NCBI GenBank assembly: GCA_050084515.1
Contig: CM114274.1
Location: 22,382,001-22,446,000, forward strand
Source: Blasia pusilla
Taxonomy: Eukaryota; Marchantiophyta; Marchantiopsida; Blasiales
Direction: 5' to 3'
Length of the DNA stretch: 64,000 nucleotides
Shown: one piece after another, positions 1 through 14,255 of the stretch
How the letters are laid out: every line of letters starts with the position of its first letter
Position numbering within the stretch: the first letter of the stretch is position 1
The notes under the pieces: generated by a model
What the model was told of the DNA's origin: nothing
Database searches by the model: none
What the model saw: the letters and a program-made list of their open reading frames with translations, nothing else
Program-made: the position numbers and the translations under genes

Positions 1-1049
1 GTTGGAGCCCATGTGCTATTCTAGACATCAGAACTATATCATTTGCATACAGGAGCAAGGGGATGAGGCAGTGTGCTAGCTCTGGTGGATCTCCATTCAC
101 TCTAGAAAGCACCTCTTCAAGTTCGTCAATGTAGAGCCCAAACAATGTAGGTGAGAGGGGGCATCCTTGTTTGACTCCAATGTTGGAAGATAAAGTTTCA
201 GATCTGCCCCTCTTAGTGGCAATCTGTGCAAACACCTGAGCATATGAGACCTTGATTGCTGTAAGTTGTTGTGATGGGACACCCAACTCTTCAAGTTGTT
301 TCCAAAGGAGCGCCCTTGGGACTCTGTCAAAGGCCTTCTTGAAGTCTAAAAAACAGCAGAAAAATTTACCGGGCTTGTGACCAATTCTCAACTTGGAAGT
401 TTCTTCAATCAGTACCCCGGAGTGTGAGAAGGTGATCCAGGGTGCTATGTGAGTGTCGGAAACCTGCTTGTCCTCTGGCTCGCACCTTCTTTTCTCCAGC
501 CCAGTCGCTGATTTTCCTTTCTAGCAGTAGCCCATACAACTTGGCCATGAGGGAGCTCACCATGATCGTTCTGTAGTTGGATGGTATCATTGGGTCTCCA
601 TCCTTGAAGAGTGGGTAGATCGTATTCATTTGCCATTCTGGTGGGAAGCCTTGTTGAACTGTAGTATTGAACATTCTGGTGAGGGTTGGGCCAATTGCCT
701 CACTTGCAAATTTGAATATTTGAGCCTGGCACCCCAGGCCATCCTCTGGTTTGTTATGTAGCCTTTTGATTCCTGATGTGACATCGTCAATGGTCAAGAG
801 GTCCGGTAGATCCTGAAGCCCATTCGGCCACGGGTTGGTGGGATCGGCAGTGTTGGAGTGGTAAAGTTGGGTACCATATGTGGTCCAGATCTGTAGATCC
901 TGGAGTGGAATGATGTTCTGTCTATTCTTGAGTATTCTCCAGAATTTGGCCGATTGGTATTTCATCTGTTCTGTGAACTCTGTGATCTTGATGGCAATGT
1001 ATTTGTGTTTCTTCCTACCTACCAATCGTTTGTAAGTTTTTTGCAACAA
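1..1049 (-). pseudogene. LINE reverse transcriptase, partial
   Basis: Minus-strand translation of 405-1049 gives the RT N-terminal part, with a typical LINE stretch ending in GQAGFR and a HSTLDHLLTL motif. After a frame change near 400 the reading continues as a DFKKAFDRVPR block, then GVKQGCPLSPTLFGLYID, then YANDIVLM close to the window start. These are the palm motifs of LINE reverse transcriptases. The family normally has YADD at the last site, so YAND lacks the first catalytic aspartate. The enzyme would make cDNA at the nicked target. The frameshift and the altered motif argue that it is dead. Confidence 0.85.
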
Positions 1050-1079
1050 TCGAGTGTGGATCCTCCCTCAGCCGGTGAT

Positions 1080-2212
1080 TCAGCTCCCTGCGGGCCTATT
1101 TGCAATCCTTGTCAAACCAGGGTTGGGAGAAGAAAATAGAAGTGGATCTAATGTGTTTGCTTCCAGAGAGTTGGAAAGGTAGGACTTTTCTACAACATTG
1201 ATGTAGGATGTCGTGTTCACTGTGGGTGAGCACTCTGTAAGAGCCTTATTGACAAGTGTGATGAGTTCATCTTTCTTTTCCTGAAGGAAAGTGTGTCGAC
1301 ATTTGGTCGGCAGGGTTAATTTTTTTGCAGCCTCTGAAATGGTTTTGGAGACCATGATGTAAAAGTAGAGTGGTTCATGATCAGATTCTAGAACGGGTGT
1401 GACCTGCACATTGGCAACCAGATGTGGTAGTTGATGTACTTCCCCAATCAGGTAGTCAACCACTGATGTTGAGGTTTCTCTGTTGGAGTCAAAGTGTCCA
1501 ATGGAAGTGCAACCTCCTAACTGTGGCCACATAGCCATGCCATTGGCGAGTACCAAACAATGTGTTGAGCAAAGCTGGAGAAGTTTCTCTCCATTGGCTG
1601 TTTTTTCCTTGTCCGAGAGTTCTTGTTTGCATGTGTGGGAAGAATACTTCTCTGAGAGACCCATCACCAACCGAGTATCAATCCCTTCCATGTTGGTGTT
1701 GTTTGACATGTAGATTGGAGCTTGAGTGTTGGACGTTCTCCCGTTGAAATCTCCTACTAGGAGGATATTTCCCCTGTGCATATGGTGCTCAATAGATGTA
1801 GAGAGAGCCTCATACGGGAATTCTCTTTTGAGCACAAGTGGGATCAAGTAGCAAACAAAGCAATGAGGATATCTTTCGGAAACCCCACTTCTTTGTTGAC
1901 CTTGATCCAGAGGAAGTGTTTCTCCTCATCAATGTCGGCTATGGAGACAAAAGGTTGTAACCATGGTGCTACCAAGCATGCCAGGCCATCGTGTCCTTTG
2001 CTTTTGCTGTTTGTGAGTGGGTTGTGGGTAGCAAAAACCTGGAAGTCCTCTATGTTGGGAATGCGGTTGGAATCATGTTCATGTGTTTCAGCAAAAAAGA
2101 TAAGGTCCAGTTTTGTGCCCATATATGTAATGCCATTGCCTCTGGACCACAATGGTCCTCTACAATTGTGAAAAAATTGCCTGAATGGATGGGTTGGTAA
2201 TATCCTTCCCAT
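1080..2212 (-). pseudogene. LINE APE-like endonuclease domain
   Basis: Two minus-strand reading frames (1844-2212 and 1080-1847) meet at a frame change near 1850. They contain hallmarks of the exonuclease-endonuclease-phosphatase fold: an AETH block, a VGDFNGR motif and a SDHEPL motif near the C-terminal end. In LINEs this domain nicks target DNA to prime reverse transcription. It lies between the ORF1-like region and the RT, as expected. The frameshift makes it a pseudogene. Confidence 0.8.
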
Positions 2213-2317
2213 CCTCTATTCCCTATAGGGAGGTCTTGTCATGGAGGTTTGTCACCTCAAAGTCCTGGTTCCGAGTTGTAGAATTGCTAATTCCCTGGTT
2301 GGAATCCGAGTTTTCGC

Positions 2318-3319
2318 TCATTGCCCCTCTTGTTTGTCATGTTGGTGCTGCATTTTTGTTCTCCTAGGTACTTGTGTCGTGGCCTTTCCTTCCCTGAGTT
2401 CACTCCATAGACCGTTTTTGCGGGCAGCCATAACCTTCTCCCTTTCAATAGGGAGTGATGCTCTTTGCTTGGTGATCAGATCTGGGAAGATACGGATAGC
2501 AAATCCTTTCAGGACTGCTTTACTGCGGAGGATGGCCAACCTCGTTTCCATTGTTGGTCCCCGTTGTGAGGGATCAAATTGTACCAACATTGGTCCTGGT
2601 CGGTCCGCTGTTCCTTTCCCAAGTCTGATCCCTGTGAAGGTGACTGTTGGTGTGACCCCAAAAGTTGTGAAGACCTTCTCTTGCAAAAGTGAATTACAGT
2701 CTTCTTCCTTGGAAAAGTGCAGTCCCATGATAACTAAATTGAGTTCTCTGGTTTTCCTATCCTGGATTTCTAGGACCCTATCTGCTTCCTCTTTTGCTAC
2801 CTCTTTGGCTACCTATGTTGCAACCTCCGTGATTTGTGTTGTGGTCGTGTGCTTGCCCACTACTTCACTCCAGGTTCTAAGAGGATTTGCAGTGCTATTC
2901 CCAGATACACGGTACTCTTGCATTGCTTTCCCAAGCTGAGTGTTACCCTCTTTGAAGCAGGCAGTTAAGTCCTTCTTCAATTGCATGTTTTTAGCCCTCA
3001 AAGCGACCAACTCTAATTCCAGAGTTGTCTTGAGAAAATCCATTCGAGGAGGTTCGATTCCTTCTTTGGACATCCATCTGGCCTGCTCTTCTTTTGCTTC
3101 CTGCATCATTGTATTCCATGCCAACATCTTGTTGGCTTGAAAGCTTTCCCATTTTCCTTCTAGTTCAGAGAAGTGTCTAGTGATGGATGCCACTTCCAGA
3201 TATGGTATAACCTCTGTTGAATGTGTGACAACTGCATGGAGTCGTTCCTTGTCACACTTTGCCTCATTTTTTTCCCGACATAGTGGCGAGAGTTTGGTGC
3301 GATCAATCTCGTGAGCCAT
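2318..3319 (-). pseudogene. LINE ORF1-like protein, coiled coil plus nucleic-acid-binding part
   Basis: The 2813-3319 frame begins with methionine and is rich in charged heptad-like stretches (for example LELELVALRAKNMQLKKDL), consistent with a coiled coil. The 2318-2728 frame resembles the RNA-binding part of LINE ORF1 proteins, with a TVTFTGIRLGK stretch and LRSKAVLKGFAIRIF. The two frames are separated by a short break near 2770. ORF1 proteins coat LINE RNA and form trimers. The assignment rests on position and composition more than on clear motifs. Confidence 0.5.
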
Positions 3320-4985
<1,666 letters not shown>

Positions 4986-5778
4986 TATTTTAGGTAACTT
5001 ACATTTTTTGGTATAGTTGAATTTCCACTTTGGGAAATAGTCATTGATCCGCTTCAACAAGTTAAGAGCTAAGGAGGTGACCTGTAAGCATAGATTATCG
5101 TGGAGAGAGCTTGGGAGAGGAAAAACATGAAAATCGTATTCGTGTAATAAGAGTACCCATCTGGCAAGCTTCCTTGTAAGTTTGTCAGACTCCATCAACC
5201 ATTTGAATGGCTCATGAGCGTGAAAGAGTTCTCGAACAAAAAACATGTGAAATGGGCCACTGCCCACACTACAACTAAGCACTTCCCCTTGTAGGATGTG
5301 TACTTAGCCTCCGCATCGTTATTCGAGCGGCGCGCATATGCCACTACAAACTCATTCTCTTCATCATCTCGTTGAGTGAGCACCGCTTCTAACCCCAACA
5401 GACTCTAGTCCGTATGTAAGTGGAATGGACGAGGACTTTAGCGTCTCCTTGAGCTCTTGAAACGCTCGCTCTTGATTATTTCCCCATAACCTCTCTTGGT
5501 GAAGCCTAGTCAACAAAGTCAATGCCTTCACAATTGAACCCCCCAATATTCCTTGGATGAATGGTGTGTCCAAAGTAGTCGATCTGGTCATGAAAGAACC
5601 TGCACTTACCTGGATGTAACTTCAACCCATGTAACTTCAATTGTCGCAACACCTCTTTCAGATGTCTCTGATGCTCCTCAACCATAGCATTGAAGATGAT
5701 GATGCCATCGATGTAACATCTAGCGAAATCCACATCCGCCAGAATCCAAGAAGCTTCTCGAGTTGTGATAAATTCCAT
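4986..5778 (-). pseudogene. Ty3/gypsy pol fragment (end of RT and RNase H)
   Basis: Minus-strand frames carry an RT segment (5506-5778) with LHGLKLHPGKCRFF and a YFGHTI block. RNase H segments follow (5195-5398 and 4990-5282), with KYTSYKGKCLVVVWA and KWLMESDKLTRKLARWVLL. These are typical of Ty3/gypsy pol. The pieces are in different frames and neither LTRs nor gag are seen, so it is a relic. Its wording resembles the RT and RNase H of the methyltransferase-bearing gypsy element at 14-26 kb, so it may be a decayed relative. Confidence 0.75.
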
Positions 5779-7824
5779 GGGACCTTTTAAACAAAAAAAG
5801 TTTAATAAGGGGCCTCATAAGAAATTTCTTCTTATAATGCAACACCCAAACATGTCTATCCTTCAAACTATGAACATTTTGAACTTATGTAGTAGGGAAG
5901 TCCTAATACCCAACTTAGTTACATGACCCACATATTTTCACTTTTACCAATAAACACTAATTGATAAGGTAAAAAGGTATCTACCAATTAGGAAAATTAT
6001 GTTGAAAAAAGGGAACATATTTTTCAAATGGTAAAGTAAGGAAGTGATCACGAGACTCGTATGGGTGTTAAACGCCTTTCCGACCGTAGGTCCGCGACTA
6101 CACTCGCCTTGATTCCACCGAGGCCGTGATCTCGATCGATCGATAACAACTAGTCCAGAACCAGGAGCTTATCATTTCCTTGTTTAGATATGTGCATGGA
6201 AAGAGGACTGTTGCAAGCTCTGCTTTATAGAATATGACGTTGGGAGTCACATGCCCTAATCCGATGTGATAGAAAAGGTCAGTCAATGTTTATGAGCCAT
6301 GGAATCAAATGCCTTGTCCGTCGTTTCTTTGACTTGTTCTTGTTCTTTCCCGTAAAGTAATGAACGAGTCTAGCGGAATCCTTCCTCTCTCGGACACGGT
6401 GCTGCGTCTCTGCATCACCAAAGAACAAACGACTTCTTCTGCCTTATCACGAACACAGAAATCAGAAACTGATCGATAATCGCAAATTTAGGACCGACTG
6501 AACTCACGCCAAGTCCAAAAGCAGGCTAGTCAAAATATAACAGCGTTTGAAAACTGTCACACCTTCTCTCTAGCGTTCTGCGTCCTCTTTACTCTTGGAT
6601 ATTAGTTGGACTTCACTAAGAAGTGGATGTGGTAGTCTCCATCGCTATCGAGATTCCATCAAAGCAAATTTGCGAATTCGAGCCAGCCCTAGCGGATCCG
6701 CTGTTTCCAACCACAGCCACAGAAAAACGTGGAAAAAAGTACGGATCGGTCATAAAGTGAAAGAGCATGATTCTCACGATCGCGGTGGTATCAACGCTGA
6801 ACGCTCGAATTGAATATGATGATAAAGGGAGCGGGAAAAGGTCCACACATGTGGAGAAAAGTTGAAGGAAGAAAGCCGCATGTCCTTATCGGCTGTTGCA
6901 AAAGACAAAAACAAACTTCAACAAAGGGAGAAAAGGAGGCGTCGCTTCTTTTTCAAGCTTGCATCCGATGTGAGAGCCAATGGAGTCCGGGGTCCATCCA
7001 TTCTATAGAAGGAGTCTGATAGTTAGCGCCGGTCCGCGTAGCCCGCACCGGGAACCTTATGCTGCGTGACTGTAGTAGAGCTTAACATTTTCCATGGGAA
7101 TGTAGTAGATATCAACCCGAACCTTCTCCAAGGGAATGTAGGAGCTATTTATAAGTCGGTACTAGTTATGATAACTGCAGGGCTCTTTTGGTTTGTAGGG
7201 CATTTTCTTTTTATTTGAGATTGAAAAAATAACATATCTTTTCTCTTTGAGACGGTGGTAAACTGTGGGCTGGTTGTAGGATTCCTCTTAGCTGCGGATA
7301 GAAATTAAAACACATCAATTTTGCATATTATATATACATATTTTATCATCCAAAAGTGACATCTTTGGTATGCATCTATATATAGAATACTTCCTTTTAA
7401 GAATGCCGTAAATCATGGGCTGTAGTGATAGGGTTCCACTTAGGTAAAATACACACTTTTGGGTGTACGTTAGAAATTCAAGCACTTGGATTTAGTTGAA
7501 GTTAAATTTAAAGTATGAACTTGATGTGTGTTAATTTTTTTTAACTCGAGAATGTGTAGGCTTGAGGAGATTGGGTAGGCCAATCTTGGGATGGCTAGAT
7601 GGGTTGTCTTCCATAATTACATAGAAGAAAACTATCTGAGAACCAATGAGTAACGAAACCATTTGAGAGTGGAATAAATTGCAGGTAAGGATACTAAGAG
7701 TTGTATTTTATGTTACTTTCCAAGGTACTCATAAACAAAAGGAGAGTGGAACCCTCTTCAATTTGAAATTCCCTTGCTAGGAGGTTATAAGAATATAGTA
7801 CATGTTTGAAGAAAGACCATGGTT

Positions 7825-7828
<4 letters not shown>
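5779..7828. other. No recognised gene
   Basis: Several short frames occur on both strands (for example 6098-6286 minus and 6595-6813 plus), but none has a family motif or a convincing splice pattern. The block from about 6060 to 7080 is less AT-rich than its flanks. I could not assign it. Confidence 0.4.

Positions 7829-7884
<56 letters not shown>
7829..7884. repeat. (AT)n microsatellite
   Basis: About 55 bp of alternating AT after 'ggttggacat'. AT dinucleotide tracts are frequent in plant intergenic DNA. Confidence 0.95.
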
Positions 7885-7888
<4 letters not shown>

Positions 7889-8261
7889 TTATTCCATCTC
7901 TCTTAAGTAAGAGAAGCCTTTCTACATCTAGTTAGTGTGCTTATTTCAACTCATGCAACATGATCTTGTTCATTTGGAGATTGGGTGATATCACCTTTAA
8001 TATTACTTCCTTAATGTGCCCGATAGAGAATGCTTCTTAGACATTCAATTAGAGTGGACTATATCTTACTCCTTAAAACTTTGTATCACATGTGAGACGA
8101 GTTCATTTATTCTCCAATTTTCATTTTATGCCTTAAGCTTGTAAATGTAGAGATAGACTTCCCATATAGGTCAAATATAGAATACCTATGTATGCCTCAA
8201 CAATGGAAGACATTGGGGTGCCTCAACTTCATATCATCATCTTTGAAAATAGAATGGAATA

Positions 8262-9722
8262 TTTTCATATATGTTGGATATCAATATTCCTGAGGATCCC
8301 ATTGCATTTAATATCTAAAACTTTTATGCGGTTTTGTACTAGGCTGACAAATAGTGTTTAAGTAGAGGTGATTCTTGAGAATATATGTCATACGTATTTT
8401 CCATTTCTTAAACCCTTGCGCTAGAAATGGACTTCCATGATATCTTAGGAATATGACTTGCTATGTCTTTATGAGTCCACTCCAAGAAGTTTGTGAGTGG
8501 AAAAAATCTTCATATTATGTGATGTTAGTTTACTTAAAATACATTTGTAAAAAGGAGTTCTAAGAGGATCAAATCTCCTTTAGGTTGATAAATGCAACCA
8601 TCAACTCTCTTTTTTTCAATACTTTTGTACAACATGGATTAGAAACTATAATCATGCATGAAAAATATTGTGTATACATACAAAGAACAAAGTGGCACTC
8701 CGAATATTCATCTTTTTTTACTACATTTGGAGTAGAGAGGCATATTCTTTCACTCTATTGATGGAATTTAGTGAAGGCATATATCTATGTCATGGCACCA
8801 ACCAAATAGAAAGTTTGTATGATTTTATCATATTCTATGTTTAAGAGGTTGAATTGTAAAAATATTAACTCCTCCAAAAATTAAAGAAAAAATCCTCTTA
8901 GAACTCCTTTTTACAAATGTATTTCAAGTAAACTAACATCACATAATATGGAGATTTTTTCCACTCACAAACTTCTTGGAGTGGACTCATAAAGACATAG
9001 CAAGTCATATTCCTAAGATATCATGGAAGTCCATTCCTAGCGCAAGGGTTTAAGAAATGGAAAATATGTATGACATATATTCTCAAGAATCACCTCTACT
9101 TAAACGCTATTTGTTAGCCTAATACATAACCGCATAAAAGTTTTAGATATTAAATGCAATGGGATCCTCAGGAATATTGATATCCAACATATATGAAAGA
9201 TGAATATTCGGAATGCCACTTTGTTACGTCTTTGCATCAAATAGAATGGGATTTTTTCATATATGTTGGATATCAATATTGATATTGGGTCTAAGAACTC
9301 CTTTTTACAAATGTATTTCAAGTTAAGTAACATCACATAATATGGAGATTTTTTCCACTCACAAACTTCTTGGAGTGGACTCATAAAGACATAGCAAGTC
9401 ATATTCCTAAGATATCATGGAAGTCCATTCCTAGCGCAAGGGTTTCAGAAACGGAAAATATGTATGACCTATATTCTCAAGAATCACCCCTTCTTAAATG
9501 CTATTTGTTACCCTAGTACATAACCGCATAAAAGGTTTAGATATTAATGCAATGGGATCCTCAGGAATATTGATATCCAACATATATGAAAGATGAATAT
9601 TCGGAGTGCCACTTTGTTATTTGTATGTGAACAAAATATTTTTCATGCATGATTATAGTTTCTTATCCATGTTGTACAAAAGTATTGAAAAAAAAAAGAG
9701 TTGATGGTTGCGTTTACCAGCC
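8262..9722. repeat. Long imperfect inverted repeat with an extra direct copy
   Basis: A block at 8262-8572 (from 'agaatggaatattttcatatatg' to 'aaggagttctaagaggat') recurs as its reverse complement at about 8885-9198 and again at about 9289-9590. A second block, 8573-8716, recurs inverted at 9590-9722, with a short remnant near 9199-9232. The arrangement is A-B, spacer, A'-partial B', A'-B'. Transcription across it would give a hairpin of several hundred base pairs. The only longer frame (9100-9402) is a shadow of the repeat. Confidence 0.85.
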
Positions 9723-11883
9723 TGAAGGGTATTTTAAAAGCCATCGGCAAAAAAATCTGGCATGTAGTTGAACTTAAGCAAGGGAGGGTTAAATTCCAAA
9801 AGTTGAAGTCAATCTAAGCAAGGTAAGGTCAAGTATGCCAACAAGTAGTTGATATTTCAATCCAAAGTTGAAAGGGTAGGATTAAAACATCCCTTTGCTA
9901 AGTGTCACTCTATCAATGGTCTAAATTACTAATGAGAAACATTTTATGTTTAATATTAAACATATAATCAAATTTCTATACTAAAAAATAGGATAAAACT
10001 CTTGCAAAATATTCCCACATAACTTTACATTTCATTTACCTAAATCTTATCGCACAATGCTCCTTTAGTTTTTGAACACCCCTCTAGGCAACACCTGTCT
10101 TTTTCGGGCAATTTCTTTTCGATACGTGTCATTCTTGCAATATTTTTTTAAAATAGGTTCGCATTTTTGTTGAGCCGAAGCACTTTTGCTCCTTCCAAAG
10201 TAGTGGCCGAGTTAGAGTGACAATAAGTTTTTTGAAATTATAAATGCCCCAACTTGAGAGTTGTCCTCTTGCTAGTTAGAATCCAAGAGGGCGGTTGCGA
10301 TTTTTAGGATTTCAAGCTTAGGAGACCCTTTCTTCAAAAGTATTCAAAGTTTTGATAGGGTCGTTAATTTTAAGTTTTCAATTGGTGCAACATAGGATTA
10401 GGTGCAACATGTGGCCATTCAATCAAGCATTCATTCGTTCTCACCTCACTCTTACCGGCCTTTACTCAATAGTGAATATTGTGCTTCTCAACTTTATTGA
10501 AGTTCCAAGGCTTTCATGTTGCCTAAATTTTAGCTTTCTAGAAACTTTACTCCAAGTCTTTTATGTTGTCTAAATTGATAATCTTGTAGTGCGACCCTAT
10601 TATCATGTGTGATCTTGCTATCGGAGCCAAGCTCGGTCAGCAATGGAACTACCACAAGATGATGCTCTCTATAAACTTACAATCTAGAACACTAAGCTTT
10701 CTTTGCGATCTAGGTTGTTCAAACATAAAGTCTACACTCGAGTATGCAACGAGTGCTCCTTACTCTGCTCCCGCCTGTGCAACGCATTTTTGGCTGTGTG
10801 CTTTCACTCTTCCTTTGCTCACGACCCTCTAGCTTTGCTTTTGGCCCTACAACTCCAACAAGCGTAGTCACAAATCAATTAGGTGAAAAAATGGCAACAA
10901 GGAGGACAAGGATGAAGTCCAAAAAGGGAAGAGGAAATGTGGATCCATCCGAGAAACACTATGGCATTAAGAGCGCATATCCATTGCCCTTAGAGTGCTC
11001 AAAATGGCCCCCATTTTCTCGGGATGAGTATATTGAACTGAACTGTGAGTGAGATAACTTAGTCCTACTAGCAAGGGTAGTCAACCTTCAATGCATGAAG
11101 GAAATAGAAAGTTAGCAATGATGAAAAGCCTAACTGGGGGAACCATGTAAAGTCTTTTATAGGGTCTACACTTTGGGGATGCAAAAAGGAGCTCTCTCTT
11201 TTCTTCAGAAATCACAATGGGATCGGATAGAGGATACTTCCTAGTGCCTATTGAGGCATTGGGAAGATCCAAGGAAGTAAAAAAAAAACGGAAGGGTCTC
11301 CTCAGTATCACTTGAGAAGACCCGTGCGTAACAATGAAGTGACAATCGAGACAAGTTCCAAAAAGGGCTCAGATAGTAAATAATAAAGCAATTCAAAAGC
11401 AACATCGCATACTACTCATGGTTGAACTTTTAATTTCAAGTCTGAATAGTAGTGACAATCAATATTTTATTCACGTAATTTTTGACTCCCTGGACATGTA
11501 TCGGATATTGTAGCCTAAATGCAAAGATTACGTGCTTTCATATCCATTTATACTAGTAGCATATTATGTGTGAACGAGAAAAGAAGGGTAAATGTCCATG
11601 CAAGAAATTAATGTCACCTCATGCATGCATGAAATCCAATGATAAACAAACTTCAACCATAGAATCCACTTGAAGTCTGAGAATCAAATTATAGGGAACA
11701 TGCATCTAAATGCTCTCCCAGATCAAAGAGATCCAAGTGACCCTCAAAGAGACCCAAGTGACCCTCAAGTAAGAAGTAGAATAGGCCAAAATACAAAGGA
11801 GCCCGAGTGGTAGCAAGTGCCTTGAACAATCTTGGAGGAGCACAAGAGGCTGCTATATGGTCGATTTGGGATGTTAGATGTGC
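9723..11883. other. No recognised gene
   Basis: AT-rich DNA with scattered short frames (10352-10573, 10744-11052, 11081-11311). None shows a domain, signal peptide or splice context that I can support. A short direct doubling, 'agagatccaagtgaccctcaa / agagacccaagtgaccctcaa', lies at about 11726-11770. Confidence 0.4.
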
Positions 11884-11888
11884 TCGTG

Positions 11889-12877
11889 TGTCGCGCCCCT
11901 ACTCTCCTTGAACGTCAATCTTTAGTGTTGCGGAAGCGTACGTTCAATAGGTCACGAAATCATCGTTGATCTGCACCCAAACACGCACTCTCATTAGTCG
12001 GGTCTGGGCCAACCAACGTTCCAACCCACCGAGTCCTCAACTCGGCGTCTCATCAAGCTCAACCTTCCTTAGTTCCTAGTTTCCAAAACATGGCAAGTCC
12101 TTCAAGACTTGGAACAGACTTCTGGTTAGTCCAGGGATCTGACACGGCACTTGCGCGCTTAGCGATCCCAACTGTTCAACGGTCCTCGGGTGAGTTCCGA
12201 ACCGAGACCCAAGTAATTGAGTCGCGGGGTGGAATCCAAGAGGGATGTCTAAAATCGCCTCAATGGACTTGGTGCAGGTTTTCCAACCCAACCCCCAAAC
12301 TCGCGTTCCGTTCCATGCCCTTGAGCCGCCCCGCAACGCCCAAAGTGGGGTTTGGGTTCCAAGCACTCTCGGAGACCTTCCCCCTTTACTAGTACTTCTG
12401 GGGTTCTCCAATAACCCCTCCCCTTTAGGAAAAAAGGGTCGGGCCCTTCCTTGTGGCCCTCAACCCGACTCCACTTACAGTCGTTTTCGGGTTGTATCTC
12501 GGCCGTTGCTAATGCGTTTGCAGCGATCTTTGATGCGTTTGGACCGTCTCTCCATAAGCTTTCCAACGCACCCATATTTGTTCCAAACGCATCTTGGCGC
12601 TAAAAGTTATGGCCATAAATACAGTCGGAAACTCTCAAACGCTAGTGACGTTCCAAATCCGGATCTTTCCTTTGGCAACCCACTTCCTACACTCGACTTC
12701 TTTCAAGTCTCATTCCGCGTTTGGTCCAGGTTTCTCAGTCGTGACCATAACATCTAAAACGCGTCTCGTCTCTTGTCTCCTCTTTGAGACAACTCCAACG
12801 CGCAAACCATCTTAGCGTGAGCCCGCTAATATTCCGATGTTCCGCTTGGCACTTGTTTGGTCATGAGGGTCGCGAAA
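11889..12877 (-). repeat. Solo LTR of a chromodomain gypsy family, with 5-bp target duplication
   Basis: This block of about 989 bp is collinear with the LTR at 21170-22172, with scattered substitutions and small indels. It starts TGTCGCG and ends CGCGAAA, where the related copy ends CGCGACA. It is flanked by a perfect direct repeat TCGTG at 11884-11888 and 12878-12882. No internal retroelement sequence adjoins it, so it is a solo LTR, the product of recombination between the two LTRs of one insertion. Orientation is taken from the related element, whose genes are on the minus strand. Confidence 0.93.
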
Positions 12878-12882
12878 TCGTG

Positions 12883-14160
12883 TGTGGCAGGCCAGGATCC
12901 AAGTGGCGTCAAGGGATCCCTCACCACACATCGTACGACACACTTGCTTGCCCCTTCACCCTCCTCATATGTCCCCTTCTTCTTTGTATCTCTCTCCCAA
13001 AAAATCATTTTATATAAATTTTTTTATTTATGATTATTAAAATTTAAATATAGGAAACATAATTTTCTTATTTGTATCCTTCTTCTTATCCTTTTCGCAA
13101 ATTTTAAAAATTTATGAAAATATTTTTTTAAAATATTTTATCCTCCCTTTTTTTATACAAAATTTAGAAATATGTTTTCTTATAAATATTTCCTTTCTAG
13201 TTTTTCTACAACTTTATTTTTCTTTTGTAAAAATTAATTTTCTACTTACTCTCCTCATTGTTGTGGGTTCTTTAGATGCTGATTTTTTAGCATATATTAG
13301 TGGACGTAGAGAGACCTCCACTAACTCCGATCACAAATAGACCAATTGCATCAGAGAGTACGAGGGGACAACTGAACATAGTTAAGCACCTATCTCTAAT
13401 GTTAGGATTCTTCTTTATCGCCATATCTTTACCATTTGTGTTTTTGTGAGGAGCAAGTAAGGTTTAATCATTGTATAATGTCTTCTATGACATTTTCCTT
13501 TGTGATTTTATGCTTGCATTTTTCGACCACATTTTTTGTAGACTTCCTTGTCCATCAAATCTTGCGGATCTACTCAATTTCTGAAAATTTGTGCATGTTG
13601 AGGCTCAGAATAGAGAAATTAACATACCATGTGGAAAGAAAACCTATAACCGGCATTGAAACATCTCCAACATTAGTTCATTCTAATGATGATCATTCCT
13701 GATATCGATCTATTCCCACCTTATATATGGGTTGATTATTCAAGATTCCCATGTTGCATACTTCAAATTCCATTGAATGTTATGAATGTGCGTGATTTTT
13801 GCAAGGTTTTGTGTGGTTTCGTGATGCTAAAAGGGAAATTGTTATGAAAAAAAAAAAGAACGTGCCAACAAGAGTACAAGAGCAGAAGGAAAGCTCTTTA
13901 AGTTCAACCTATATTTCCTTGTGTAGTAGAGACCATTCCAAATACCCAAATTTCAAATAAAGGAAGTCAATTTGTAAGGTGATATTCGGATGCCTATCTT
14001 TTATTGAAGATTGAGTTACAATCAAGCTCATGAGATACCTAAACAATTACATTTGGTACTTTCACGAAGTAGGGAAGCTTAATCTTGATTAGTCAGTTAA
14101 GCGCGATTATCTTAACTAGGGTTAGTTAATCACAATTAGTCTAACTTGAGACTATGGTTA
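12883..14160. other. Unassigned AT-rich DNA
   Basis: No coding frame of note. 13016-13250 is strongly AT-rich. The copia LTR that the large gypsy element interrupts must begin somewhere in the right part of this stretch, but I could not fix its 5' end. TGTTATG near 13847 is one possibility, without a matching target duplication. Confidence 0.4.
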
Positions 14161-14255
14161 AGATTAGGGTTAGGGTTGCTTGAACATACCTTATATAATT
14201 GAGAAGGGGCCAAGCCTCCACTCATTATCTCATTACAAAATATTGTTCTCCATGG
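14161..14255 (+). repeat. Left part of a copia LTR split by insertion
   Basis: The phrase 'tatataattgagaagggg...cactcatt.tctcatt.caaaa.attgttctccatgg' recurs at 27757-27820, where it runs on without interruption into sequence that here only resumes at 26245. It is therefore the left half of the upstream copia LTR. The last four bases, ATGG (14252-14255), are repeated at 26245-26248 as the target duplication of the inserted element. Confidence 0.85.

Larger units (their letters stand above)
1..3319 (-). mobile_element. Non-LTR retrotransposon (LINE), 5'-part, degenerate, cut by window edge
   Basis: Read on the minus strand, the segment carries in order an ORF1-like protein (2318-3319), an APE-type endonuclease (about 1080-2212) and a reverse transcriptase (1-1049) that continues off the left edge. 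That order is the standard plan of plant LINEs. Reading frames break several times (near 400, 1060, 1850 and 2770), so the copy is inactive. The 5' end is not defined; no LTRs or target duplications are visible. The 3' UTR and poly(A) tail must lie outside the window. Confidence 0.85.

Noticed and set aside
12075-12815. Overlapping open frames on both strands (to 170 residues)
   Set aside because: They lie inside the solo LTR and recur in the LTR at 21.2-22.2 kb; composition effect, not genes.
14165-14185. Telomere-like 'ttagggttagggtt'
   Set aside because: Only two to three units, inside or beside a copia LTR; too short to mean an interstitial telomere.
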